Source: Chryseobacterium sp. Marseille-Q5410 (GTDB taxonomy: Bacteria; Bacteroidota; Bacteroidia; Flavobacteriales; Weeksellaceae). Taken from it: DNA of 64,000 nucleotides. Position 1 is the stretch's first letter; each line of letters begins with the position of its first letter. Below are positions 44,357 through 52,103 of the stretch, piece by piece. Below the pieces are notes generated by a model. That model was not told the origin of the DNA. It saw nothing but the letters and a program-made list of their open reading frames with translations, and ran no database searches. The DNA lies in the NCBI GenBank assembly GCA_946892665.1, contig CAMPOT010000001.1, forward strand, positions 372,001-436,000, given 5' to 3'. The position numbers were made by a program, and so were the translations under genes.

Positions 44357-45230
44357 GATTGCGATTGAATACAATGGCAATGACAAAGGCACGGCGGAAT
44401 GTATTTATTCCAACAACCTGCTTTCAACAATGCCGGAGGAAAGATTTGAAGAGATGAAGATTGTCGCCGAGAGAAATCCGAATGTAAAGAAATGGGCTCT
44501 CACAGGTTACATTTCTCCGGCAAAGGAAATTGGAGACATACTGACCAACGACGAATTGAAGGAACTGGCTATAAAATCATTGAAAGACGTGGGACTTACA
44601 GAAAATAACCAGGTCGTCCTGGATGTCCACAATTCCACGAAGTAGAAACATATCCATTTCATCGTGAACCGCATAGATGTTTATGGTAAATGCACGGTAA
44701 AATCTGCCAATATCGGGAAACGCTTTGGTGTCTCAGTGAGAAATGTTTGCAAAGAGATGAACCTGAAAACAGATGTGGAAATAGGGAAAGAGAAAAAGCA
44801 GCAGATGCTGAAAGTTCTGCAAAACTGTCTGAAGGTCTCAAGAAATTTTGATGACTTGGTGGATTATATGCGGAGATGTGGTTACAGAGTGACGCTCTCG
44901 CAGAATGTGAAGGACGGTATTTCGGGGATGCGGATTGTTAGATTAAAGGACATCAACGACCAAACCCAGAGGCAGTACCATCCAGGTTACAAACTTTCGG
45001 AGATCACCAGCAAACTGAAGATTAAGGACATCAAAGAAATCCTAAACCGGAATGCGGAAAACCACCAGTCGGCAATTTTCAGTCAGAGTAATCCGCAAAC
45101 GAATGAAATAAAACATCCGGAAAAATCAGCCCTCAAGGAGATTGAGAATGCTGTGAAGGAACTCCTCAAACCGAGCTACGCACCGGCGGCAGACGATGAA
45201 TTGCTGAGGAAAAGAAAAAGAAGGCGATAA
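44322..45230 (+). pseudogene. MobB/MobA-type relaxase interrupted by an amber stop
   Basis: One frame of 303 codons encodes a relaxase/mobilization nuclease (PF03432-like) that should nick oriT and lead DNA into the recipient. An in-frame TAG at 44643-44645 cuts it after residue 107. The text before the stop ends DVHNSTK and after it continues KHIHFIVNRIDVYGK, so the stop falls inside the His-x-His metal motif itself. The downstream half (IGKRFGVSVRNVCKEMNLKT onward) is otherwise intact and in the same frame. Overlap with mobC and coherent codon use show the gene was recently functional. Confidence 0.85.
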
Positions 45231-45259
45231 GTTTAAAAAAACATCAATAAAAAAAGAAA

Positions 45260-45844
45260 ATGAACAACAACGAATTTAACAACCAAGAGAATACAGAAAA
45301 TTATTCTTCACAAGATGCAGGCATCGAACTTTTGCACCGCGTCATAGAAAGCAATAAGGCGGTAGAAATTTCGGGGAAGGCGATTTTCCACATGTATTGC
45401 GACATCAAGGAGGATGTAAAGAAAATCCAAGCACTGGCACATGAAGAAAATCTAAAACGGCAGGAATTGCTTAAATCCATCCCCAACAATATTATCGCAG
45501 AATTATCTCCGGACGTTATAAAGCATCTGGAAAAATTCCATCAGAAATCAGATACAGTTAAATATTGGTTTTTCGGAATCCTGGCTCTATTGCTGGTTGC
45601 ATTTTTTATTTTAACAGCAACTGTTTATCTAGGAAAAATCTGGTACCGCGAAAGCATCCGCACCAAGACCGAGGTTCGAGAGGAAATCCTCAAGGAGATC
45701 AAGGATGAAAACAAGGCGATTTATGAAACAGAGCAAGTAAAACAGCTGGAGCACAATACCGCACTAATGAAAAAATGGATGAAGAAAAATCCTAAAGACG
45801 CAGAAAAGTTCTTGAAGTTTAAGGAGGGGTATGAGAGTAGGTAG
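45260..45844 (+). CDS. Element-encoded protein with one membrane helix
   Basis: A 194-residue protein. Residues 1-105 are hydrophilic and largely helical, with LLHRVIESNKAVEISGKAIF and QALAHEENLKRQELLKSIPN. One transmembrane helix (WFFGILALLLVAFFILTATV) is near residues 108-130. The C-terminal 60 residues are a charged coiled coil (EVREEILKEIKDENKAIYET). Similar proteins accompany relaxase genes in Bacteroidota mobilizable elements and may help recruit the relaxosome to a coupling protein; that is inference. It starts 30 bp after the relaxase gene. Confidence 0.65.
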   Translation: MNNNEFNNQENTENYSSQDAGIELLHRVIESNKAVEISGKAIFHMYCDIKEDVKKIQALAHEENLKRQELLKSIPNNIIAELSPDVIKHLEKFHQKSDTVKYWFFGILALLLVAFFILTATVYLGKIWYRESIRTKTEVREEILKEIKDENKAIYETEQVKQLEHNTALMKKWMKKNPKDAEKFLKFKEGYESR

Positions 45845-45855
45845 ACTAAAAATTA

Positions 45856-45887
45856 TTTGTCCATTCTAAAATAATTCCCTATCTTTG
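45856..45887 (+). promoter_or_regulatory. Promoter of the Cys-rich cargo gene
   Basis: TTTG (45856-45859), 20 bp, and TATCTTTG (45880-45887) match the Bacteroidota -33/-7 consensus exactly. The ATG of the first metal-cargo gene lies 16 bp downstream, so the leader is very short. Confidence 0.75.
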
Positions 45888-45902
45888 TGCTGTTTACTTA
45901 CA

Positions 45903-46319
45903 ATGGTCGGAAATTTTAAAATACTGTTGCTTTCCCTTACACTCGCGTTATTTCTGGCGCCAGGGATTTCTCAGGCTTGCAGTACAAAGGAGAAGCAGGT
46001 TATTAAAACCGCGACCAGTTCGCAAACTTTCATAAAACAGTCATTCGCACAGATACAGCCGTCTTGCGACAGCGGCGATTGCAAAGATGAGTGCTGTCAC
46101 CCCAAATCACACAATTGTCAAACGGAAGGATGCTCAGGAAACTGTAGCGGAAACCTTTGCAGTTCTGCTCAATACACTGTTTTAGCGGATAGTAAATTTT
46201 TAGAGGATTCTAAAAATGAAGACTCCGGCTATTATAGCAACAATTCCAATTTCTATTATCAGAATCCCCATTACTCTGGTGGATTCCATACCATTTGGGA
46301 ACCGCCCAAAATAGGTTAA
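45903..46319 (+). CDS. Exported cysteine-rich protein of the metal island
   Basis: A 138-residue protein with a signal peptide (ILLLSLTLALFLAPGISQA). Residues 52-92 hold ten cysteines in short-spaced pairs (SCDSGDCKDECCHPKSHNC followed by CSGNCSGNLC) plus His, a pattern for soft-metal binding. The C-terminal 50 residues are Asn/Tyr/Ser-rich. It opens the metal-resistance region with its own promoter and ends before a hairpin. Family not recognised; a periplasmic or outer-surface copper or silver binder is the likely role. The frame extends six codons upstream to a TTG, less likely as start. Confidence 0.7.
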   Translation: MVGNFKILLLSLTLALFLAPGISQACSTKEKQVIKTATSSQTFIKQSFAQIQPSCDSGDCKDECCHPKSHNCQTEGCSGNCSGNLCSSAQYTVLADSKFLEDSKNEDSGYYSNNSNFYYQNPHYSGGFHTIWEPPKIG

Positions 46320-46328
46320 TCACTTTCT

Positions 46329-46436
46329 TTTACAGCCCGAATTATGCCCGGTCGTGAAGTGTTTTTTAACACTTTATCGCTGTTATTTTCGCGGCGCTGT
46401 AAATGAATTTGAACTTCTACTACTCTTTTAAGAGTA
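46329..46436 (+). other. Nested inverted repeats between cargo genes
   Basis: The 225-bp gap holds an outer inverted repeat TTTACAGC (46329-46336) / GCTGTAAA (46396-46403) that encloses a perfect hairpin AAGTGTT/AACACTT with a TTTT loop (46357-46374). A second perfect 7-bp palindrome-like stem, TACTCTT/AAGAGTA (46421-46436), follows. The first could fold as a long stem with an inner terminator-like hairpin; the second is a candidate operator before the efflux operon. The rest of the gap shows nothing further. Confidence 0.4.
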
Positions 46437-46544
46437 AATCTTTCAAAATAGATTCCTTTTGATTAAGGACACTGTTGAAGATCTGGATGTTCGTAAGCAG
46501 TTTCTAAAAACGGAAGCTTAAATTAACCTGTAATCTAAAATTTA

Positions 46545-46931
46545 ATGAAGAATATTCTTTTGGGAATACTGGCTTTTGCATCGGTATTTCTCGTTTCCTG
46601 CAACAATTCAAAAGCCGAAAATACACAAATCGCGGTCGCAAAGTTCACCACGGGCGATATTGTTCCGCACGATCAGGTATGTATGGTAAACAACGCCTAT
46701 ATGGGTAAAAAACAACTCGAAGTACAGTACGACGGTAAAACCTACTACGGTTGCTGCGAAAACTGCAAACTCAGAATCCCGCAGGAAGAAAATGCGCGGA
46801 TGGCATACGATCCGATTTCTCACCAACTTATCGATAAAGCAACCGCAATTATAGCGATATCCGATAAAAACGACAATGTCGTGTACTTCGAAAACAAAGC
46901 AAACTACGAAGCCTTTTTCAATAAAAAATAA
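46545..46931 (+). CDS. Lipoprotein with TRASH/YHS-like metal-binding motif
   Basis: A 128-residue lipoprotein (lipobox LVSC, residues 16-19). The core reads HDQVCMVNNAYMGKKQLEVQ and YYGCCENCKLRIPQEE, which resembles a TRASH/YHS-type cysteine site (Cys, then Cys-Cys-x2-Cys) used in copper and heavy-metal sensing or trafficking. First gene of the efflux operon; with the DUF3347 lipoprotein 23 bp downstream it likely delivers periplasmic metal to the pump. Exact family not certain. Confidence 0.75.
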   Translation: MKNILLGILAFASVFLVSCNNSKAENTQIAVAKFTTGDIVPHDQVCMVNNAYMGKKQLEVQYDGKTYYGCCENCKLRIPQEENARMAYDPISHQLIDKATAIIAISDKNDNVVYFENKANYEAFFNKK

Positions 46932-46954
46932 ATAAACTTTAAACTTATAAAATA

Positions 46955-47578
46955 ATGAAAACAGTACTATTCAGCCTTTTGGCAGTCGGAACATTTGCAC
47001 TTACTTCCTGCAAAGAAAACAAAGAACAGAAAAGCACCACTGAAACTTCCATGAAGCACGATATGAGCACAATGTCCGATAGTGCAGCGATGGGCAATAT
47101 GGCAACGGATAAAGAGATAACCGTTACTGAAGCCAAAAAGTCTTCCGCTGATCTTACGGAGCTTTATTCCCATTACACCCACCTTACATTCGCTTTGTCC
47201 GGTGATGATGATAAAGAAGCGGTTAGTGCAGCGAAAGGGATCCTGGCCTCTTTTCCTAAAATAGACAAAAATGGGTTTTCCGATGAACAGAAGAAAGAAT
47301 TTGCAGAACTGGAAGCCAGCATCCGGGAACACGCCGAGCACATTGCAGATAATGCCGGAAACATTGATCATCAGCGCGAACACCTGGACATAATGAGTGC
47401 AGATTTTTACGACCTTTTGAAAGATTTCGGAACTCCAAAACCGGTGTATAAAGTATTCTGCCCGATGTATAATGACAAAAAAGGAGCCTTCTGGCTCAGC
47501 GATTCACGCGAGATCAAGAACCCTTATTACGGCAAAAAAATGGCTTCATGTGGCGAGGTTCAGGAAGAAATTAAGTAA
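46955..47578 (+). CDS. DUF3347-family metal-binding lipoprotein
   Basis: A 207-residue lipoprotein (lipobox LTSC, residues 16-19) with a Met/His/Asp/Ser-rich linker (MKHDMSTMSDSAAMGNMATD) suited to copper. A helical DUF3347-type domain spans about residues 55-150 (LTELYSHYTHLTFALSGDDD). The C-terminus VFCPMYNDKKGAFWLSD ... NPYYGKKMASCGEV holds Cys and Met residues that probably bind metal. In Bacteroidota such domains are found alone or fused to CusB. The RND pump gene starts 14 bp after its stop. Confidence 0.85.
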   Translation: MKTVLFSLLAVGTFALTSCKENKEQKSTTETSMKHDMSTMSDSAAMGNMATDKEITVTEAKKSSADLTELYSHYTHLTFALSGDDDKEAVSAAKGILASFPKIDKNGFSDEQKKEFAELEASIREHAEHIADNAGNIDHQREHLDIMSADFYDLLKDFGTPKPVYKVFCPMYNDKKGAFWLSDSREIKNPYYGKKMASCGEVQEEIK

Positions 47579-47592
47579 AACCGTACAGAACC

Positions 47593-48876
47593 ATGATTCA
47601 AAATTTAATCAAACTGTCCCTCCGCAACAGGTATTTCGTTTTGCTGATTGCAATCGGCCTTTTTATCTGGGGTATTTTTGCGGTAAGGGACAATCCCATC
47701 GATGCCATTCCGGATCTGAGTGAGAACCAGGTCATCGTTTTTACGGAGTGGATGGGCAGAAGTCCCCAGATTATTGAAGATCAGGTGACTTTCCCGCTGG
47801 TCAGCAACCTACAGGGAATTCCGAAAATTAAGAACATCCGCGCCTCTTCCATGTTTGGGATGAGCTTCGTATATGTTATTTTCGAAGATAATGTGGATAT
47901 TTATTGGGCCAGAACCCGCGTAATGGAACGGCTCAATTATGCGCAGCGATTACTCCCGCAGGATGTTACCCCTACGCTCGGACCCGATGGCACCGGTGTA
48001 GGTCACGTCTTCTGGTATCATTTCGATGCACCCAAAATGGATTTGGGAGACCAGCGTGCCCTTCAGGACTGGTATGTAAAGTTTGCGCTTCAGACGGTTC
48101 CCGGCGTGGCGGAAGTAGCCTCCTTTGGCGGCTTCGAAAAACAGTACCAACTCATTGTAGATCCTGTAAAACTGCAGTACTATAACGTCTCTCTGATGGA
48201 TGTCATGAACAAAGTCAAAGCCAACAATAATGATGTGGGCGGACGTAAATTTGAGATGGCTGATATGGCATACATCATTCGCGGACTGGGGTACATAAAG
48301 AACGTAGCCGATATCGAGGAAATTGCTTTGGGAAATTACAACGGTATTCCTGTGCGTGTGAAAGATATTGGCTCTGTACAGATGGGTGGTGATCTCCGCC
48401 TGGGTATTTTCGACGCGGATGGGGAAGGAGAAGTGGTAGGCGGTATCGTGGTGGCGCGGTATGGCGAAAATGCGGATAAGGTCATCAACGATGTGAAAGA
48501 GAAAATGAAGGACGTGGAAAAAGGTCTCCCCGAAGGCGTTACCTTCAAAACATCTTACGACCGCAGTACGCTGATTGAAGGGGCAATAGACAATATCAAA
48601 ACCAAGCTGATCGAAGAGATCATCGTGGTCGCTATCATTGTGATTCTGTTCCTGTTCCACTGGCGAAGTGCATTCAGTATCATTATTCAGATTCCGGTCA
48701 CCATTGCCATCAGCTTTATTCTGCTCAATGCGTTCGGACTTTCATCAAATATTATGTCGCTTACCGGAATTGCACTGGCAATCGGGGTGATTGTAGATAA
48801 CGGAATTATCATGTCTGAAAATGCGTATAAAAATCTCTCCGATTGGCAGAACCATCAACAAAATAAAAACCCATAA
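47593..48876 (+). CDS. CusA-type RND efflux pump, N-terminal half-protein
   Basis: A 427-residue protein covering transmembrane helices 1-4 and the first periplasmic porter domains of a heavy-metal RND transporter. It begins LRNRYFVLLIAIGLFIWGIF and ends in TM4, ALAIGVIVDNGIIMSENAYK. The TM4 motif keeps the second acidic residue and the Glu but has Ala where divalent-metal pumps (CzcA) have the first Asp, a CusA-like pattern that points to Cu(I)/Ag(I). The protein stops in the cytosolic linker before TM5; the rest is encoded by the next gene, 2 bp later in another frame. Confidence 0.85.
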   Translation: MIQNLIKLSLRNRYFVLLIAIGLFIWGIFAVRDNPIDAIPDLSENQVIVFTEWMGRSPQIIEDQVTFPLVSNLQGIPKIKNIRASSMFGMSFVYVIFEDNVDIYWARTRVMERLNYAQRLLPQDVTPTLGPDGTGVGHVFWYHFDAPKMDLGDQRALQDWYVKFALQTVPGVAEVASFGGFEKQYQLIVDPVKLQYYNVSLMDVMNKVKANNNDVGGRKFEMADMAYIIRGLGYIKNVADIEEIALGNYNGIPVRVKDIGSVQMGGDLRLGIFDADGEGEVVGGIVVARYGENADKVINDVKEKMKDVEKGLPEGVTFKTSYDRSTLIEGAIDNIKTKLIEEIIVVAIIVILFLFHWRSAFSIIIQIPVTIAISFILLNAFGLSSNIMSLTGIALAIGVIVDNGIIMSENAYKNLSDWQNHQQNKNP

Positions 48877-48878
48877 CA

Positions 48879-50837
48879 ATGAAAACCAACTGGTTTAAAA
48901 ATATATTCAGAAAGAAAGATAAGGAGAAAGACAGTTACGTTAAAATTCCCGAAGATATTCGGATGAAGATTATCGAAAAATCATCCTTACAGGTATCCAG
49001 AGGGGTCTTTTTCTCTACGGTGATTATCGTGGTTTCCTTTCTCCCCGTATTTATGTTGACAGGTCAGGAAGGTAAACTTTTTCACCCGTTGGCGTACACC
49101 AAAACTTTTATCCTGATCGTTGATGCGATCTTGGTACTTACCCTTGCGCCGGTACTTATCTCCTTTTTTATGAAGGGAAAGTTTAAAGACGATAAGAAAA
49201 ACCCAATAAATCGGGGCTTGGAACGGGTTTACGAACCCATCATTCGCTGGTGCATGGAATGGAAAAAAACAACGCTTGGCATTAATATTCTTGCCCTTCT
49301 TATCAGCATCCCTTTAATTATGAACCTCGGCCGTGAGTTTATGCCGCCCTTAGATGAAGGCTCACTACTCTTTATGCCGGTCACTTTGCCTGATATTTCG
49401 AACTCTGAAGCCAAAAGATTACTTCAGGTGCAGGATAAAATCATTAAAGGAGTTCCGGAAGTGGATCATGTCCTCGGAAAAGCCGGAAGAGCAAACACGG
49501 CGACAGATAATTCACCCATTTCAATGATTGAAACCATCATTCTGTTGAAACCTCAGGACGAATGGCGCGACGGCCTTACAAAAGACGATCTTATTAATGA
49601 ATTGAATGCCAAACTGCAGATTCCCGGCGTAACCAATGGCTGGACCATGCCGATTTCCAACCGGATCAATATGCTTTCAACAGGGATTAGAACGGATGTG
49701 GGCGTAAAAGTGTACGGACAGAACCTGGACAGTATCGCGGTCCTTTCCGAAAAAATAAAAAAGGAACTCACCGGTATTGAAGGAATCAAGGATATGTACG
49801 TAGAACCCATTACCGGCGGAAAATATGTGGATATTGAAGTGAAACGCGAAGAAATAGGAAGATACGGCCTAAGTGTGGATGATGTAAATGCCGTCGTGGA
49901 AAGTGCGCTCGGCGGAATGAAACTCACCACCACAGTGGAAGGCCGACAGCGCTTTTCGGTAAATGCCAGATACGGCCAGGATTTCAGAAATAATTTGGAA
50001 TCTCTGAGAAGATTGCCCATGCAGACGATGGAATTTGGTTCCATTCCGCTAAGTGCAGTAGCCGACATCCGTCTTACAGAAGGACCACCAATGATCAATT
50101 CTGAAAATGCAATGTTGCGTGGAACTGTTCTATTCAACGTACGCGACCGGGATTTAGGCAGTACCGTAAAAGAAGCCCAGGCAAAACTCAATAACATGGT
50201 GAACAAAATGCCAAAAGGTTATTTCGTGGAATGGAGCGGTCAGTACGAAAACCTGATTCGGGGCGAGCAGACTTTAAAAATGATTATGCCCCTCGTATTA
50301 ATAGTGATTTTCCTTTCGATGTATTTTGCGTTCAATTCTTACCGCGAAGCTTTCTTTAATCTCATCAGTATTCCTTTTGCCCTAATCGGGGGTGTCTTTA
50401 TGATTTCGATTTGGGGGGTGAACCTTTCCGTAGCCGTAGCAGTTGGTTTTATTGCGTTGTTCGGACTTGCGGTAGAAACCGGAATCGTGATGGTTATCTA
50501 CCTGAACGATGCCATGATTCAGCTTACCACGAAGAATGGCAACTCCCGGGAGACCATTAGCAATGAAGAACTTCGTGAATATGTCATCCATGGTGCAGCA
50601 AAAAGATTAAGACCGAAGATTATGACGGTTTGTGTGACCCTCTTCGGCCTAGTCCCCATCCTGTGGAGCCACGGTGTGGGAAGTGATATGATGAAACCCA
50701 TTGTATTACCGATGGTCGGTGGCGTTTTCACTTCGGCCATTCACATTCTTTTGGTAACGCCTATTATCTTTTATATGCAGAAGGAATGGGAACTGAACAA
50801 GTTGGGTAAAATTGACGTGCTCGACGCTTCCCATTAA
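48879..50837 (+). CDS. CusA-type RND efflux pump, C-terminal half-protein
   Basis: A 652-residue protein that begins with a basic linker (KTNWFKNIFRKKDKEKDSYV) and continues with TM5 (QVSRGVFFSTVIIVVSFLPV), the second porter domain with Met-rich stretches (NGWTMPISNRINMLSTGIRT), and TM7-12 ending in the RND motif GVGSDMMKPIVLPMVGGVFT. With the upstream half it totals 1,079 residues, the normal CusA length. Its frame has a stop codon at 48864-48866, just before its ATG, so it cannot come from a simple frameshift of the upstream gene. Separate translation is the simplest reading. Confidence 0.87.
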   Translation: MKTNWFKNIFRKKDKEKDSYVKIPEDIRMKIIEKSSLQVSRGVFFSTVIIVVSFLPVFMLTGQEGKLFHPLAYTKTFILIVDAILVLTLAPVLISFFMKGKFKDDKKNPINRGLERVYEPIIRWCMEWKKTTLGINILALLISIPLIMNLGREFMPPLDEGSLLFMPVTLPDISNSEAKRLLQVQDKIIKGVPEVDHVLGKAGRANTATDNSPISMIETIILLKPQDEWRDGLTKDDLINELNAKLQIPGVTNGWTMPISNRINMLSTGIRTDVGVKVYGQNLDSIAVLSEKIKKELTGIEGIKDMYVEPITGGKYVDIEVKREEIGRYGLSVDDVNAVVESALGGMKLTTTVEGRQRFSVNARYGQDFRNNLESLRRLPMQTMEFGSIPLSAVADIRLTEGPPMINSENAMLRGTVLFNVRDRDLGSTVKEAQAKLNNMVNKMPKGYFVEWSGQYENLIRGEQTLKMIMPLVLIVIFLSMYFAFNSYREAFFNLISIPFALIGGVFMISIWGVNLSVAVAVGFIALFGLAVETGIVMVIYLNDAMIQLTTKNGNSRETISNEELREYVIHGAAKRLRPKIMTVCVTLFGLVPILWSHGVGSDMMKPIVLPMVGGVFTSAIHILLVTPIIFYMQKEWELNKLGKIDVLDASH

Positions 50838-50855
50838 TACTTAAATGATTACAAA

Positions 50856-52103
50856 ATGAAAAAATTAATAATAACAGGAGCACTGGCCTTGCTTTACACC
50901 AATATTGATGCTCAGCGGATGCCGTTGCCCGCTGTAATGGACAGTATCGCAGCCAACCATCCGGTGGTTAAAATGTATAATGCGGAAGTCCGGTCAATGG
51001 ACGCTGCGGCCAAAGGCGCAAGAAGCTGGATGCCCCCAACCGTTGGAGCCGGGTTGTTTATGACGCCCTATAATCCAAAACTCTGGCAGCGCGACGGCGA
51101 TATGCTCGGCATGGGCTCAGTAGCAGTTTCGGTGGAACAGATGTTTCCTAACAGAAAGAAACTCAACGCCAACGAAAATCTGATGAAGGCAATGTCGGCT
51201 GTAGAAAAGGAAAAACTTTATGCCGCCCTCAATGAAAACTTTCAGGATGCAAAAAAACTGTATTACAGTTCAATCGTCTTGGATAAAAAGCTGAAGGTCG
51301 TTAAGGAAAACGAAAAGATGCTGGATTTCATGATCAGAAACGCCGAGATCCGGTACAAAAACGGACTTTCCAAAATATCCGCCTATTACAAAGCCAAAGC
51401 GGCCCTCGGAAGTTCAAAAAACATGCAGCTCATGTATGAGAATGACCTGCGCGTCAACCGCATCCGGTTGAATGCCCTCATGGGAAGAGACGCCCTGTCA
51501 CCGCTGGAAATCCTGCCTGAGTACAACTTGAACGATTATTCCCTGGAGACCTTTGGTCAGGATCTTTTTGAGCAGAACAGAAGTGACTTGCGTAGCATCG
51601 ACCGGGAAATTAATATTGCCAAACTCAAACAGGATCTGGAAAAGCAGAATCTAAAGCCGGAATTTGGCGTAAAGTTCGAAAACATGTTTGGTTTTGGTGG
51701 CCAGCCCATGCAGTTTTCTCTGATGCTGATGGCAAAACTGCCTTTCGTATCCTGGGCTTCAGGCATGAATAAAGCCAATATTGAAAGCCTGAAACTGAAA
51801 GAAGAGGCCTTGCAGGCGCAGAAAGAAATGATGGTGAACGAATACAGTGGAATGGCCTACGGAATGCGCAATGAACTGGACCTGAATAAAAATCAGCTGA
51901 AACTCTATGAAGACACCATTATTCCGGCCTTAAAAAACAACTACAAATCCATGCAGTTGGGCTATGAGCAGAATACGGAAGAACTCTTCATGTTATATGA
52001 CGCATGGGAACAGCTGAATATGGCCCAACTGGAATATTTCGAGATCCTTACCAAAGCACTGCAGACGCAAACTGAAATTGACCGCTTAATTGAAAGAAGA
52101 TGA
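50856..52103 (+). CDS. TolC-family outer-membrane channel (CusC-like)
   Basis: A 415-residue protein with signal peptide (KKLIITGALALLYTNIDAQ). Two OEP/TolC-type helical-hairpin repeats are visible: VVKMYNAEVRSMDAAAKGAR and later GLSKISAYYKAKAALGSSKN, with a second set near LYEDTIIPALKNNYKSMQLG. It would span the outer membrane and dock on the RND pump for direct export of metal. It lies 18 bp after the pump and overlaps the next gene start by 4 bp (ATGA). Confidence 0.88.
   Translation: MKKLIITGALALLYTNIDAQRMPLPAVMDSIAANHPVVKMYNAEVRSMDAAAKGARSWMPPTVGAGLFMTPYNPKLWQRDGDMLGMGSVAVSVEQMFPNRKKLNANENLMKAMSAVEKEKLYAALNENFQDAKKLYYSSIVLDKKLKVVKENEKMLDFMIRNAEIRYKNGLSKISAYYKAKAALGSSKNMQLMYENDLRVNRIRLNALMGRDALSPLEILPEYNLNDYSLETFGQDLFEQNRSDLRSIDREINIAKLKQDLEKQNLKPEFGVKFENMFGFGGQPMQFSLMLMAKLPFVSWASGMNKANIESLKLKEEALQAQKEMMVNEYSGMAYGMRNELDLNKNQLKLYEDTIIPALKNNYKSMQLGYEQNTEELFMLYDAWEQLNMAQLEYFEILTKALQTQTEIDRLIERR

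Noticed and set aside
39760-45844. Type IV secretion genes that would make this a self-transmissible ICE
   Set aside because: No VirB4-like ATPase, coupling protein or pilus gene is seen; only mobilization functions are present in the window.
47950-48660. Long antisense ORF of 236 codons under the RND pump
   Set aside because: It is a shadow frame of a well-conserved RND gene and has no recognisable domain.
49553-50206. Antisense ORF of 217 codons under the C-terminal RND half
   Set aside because: Shadow frame of a confident gene without coding signatures of its own.
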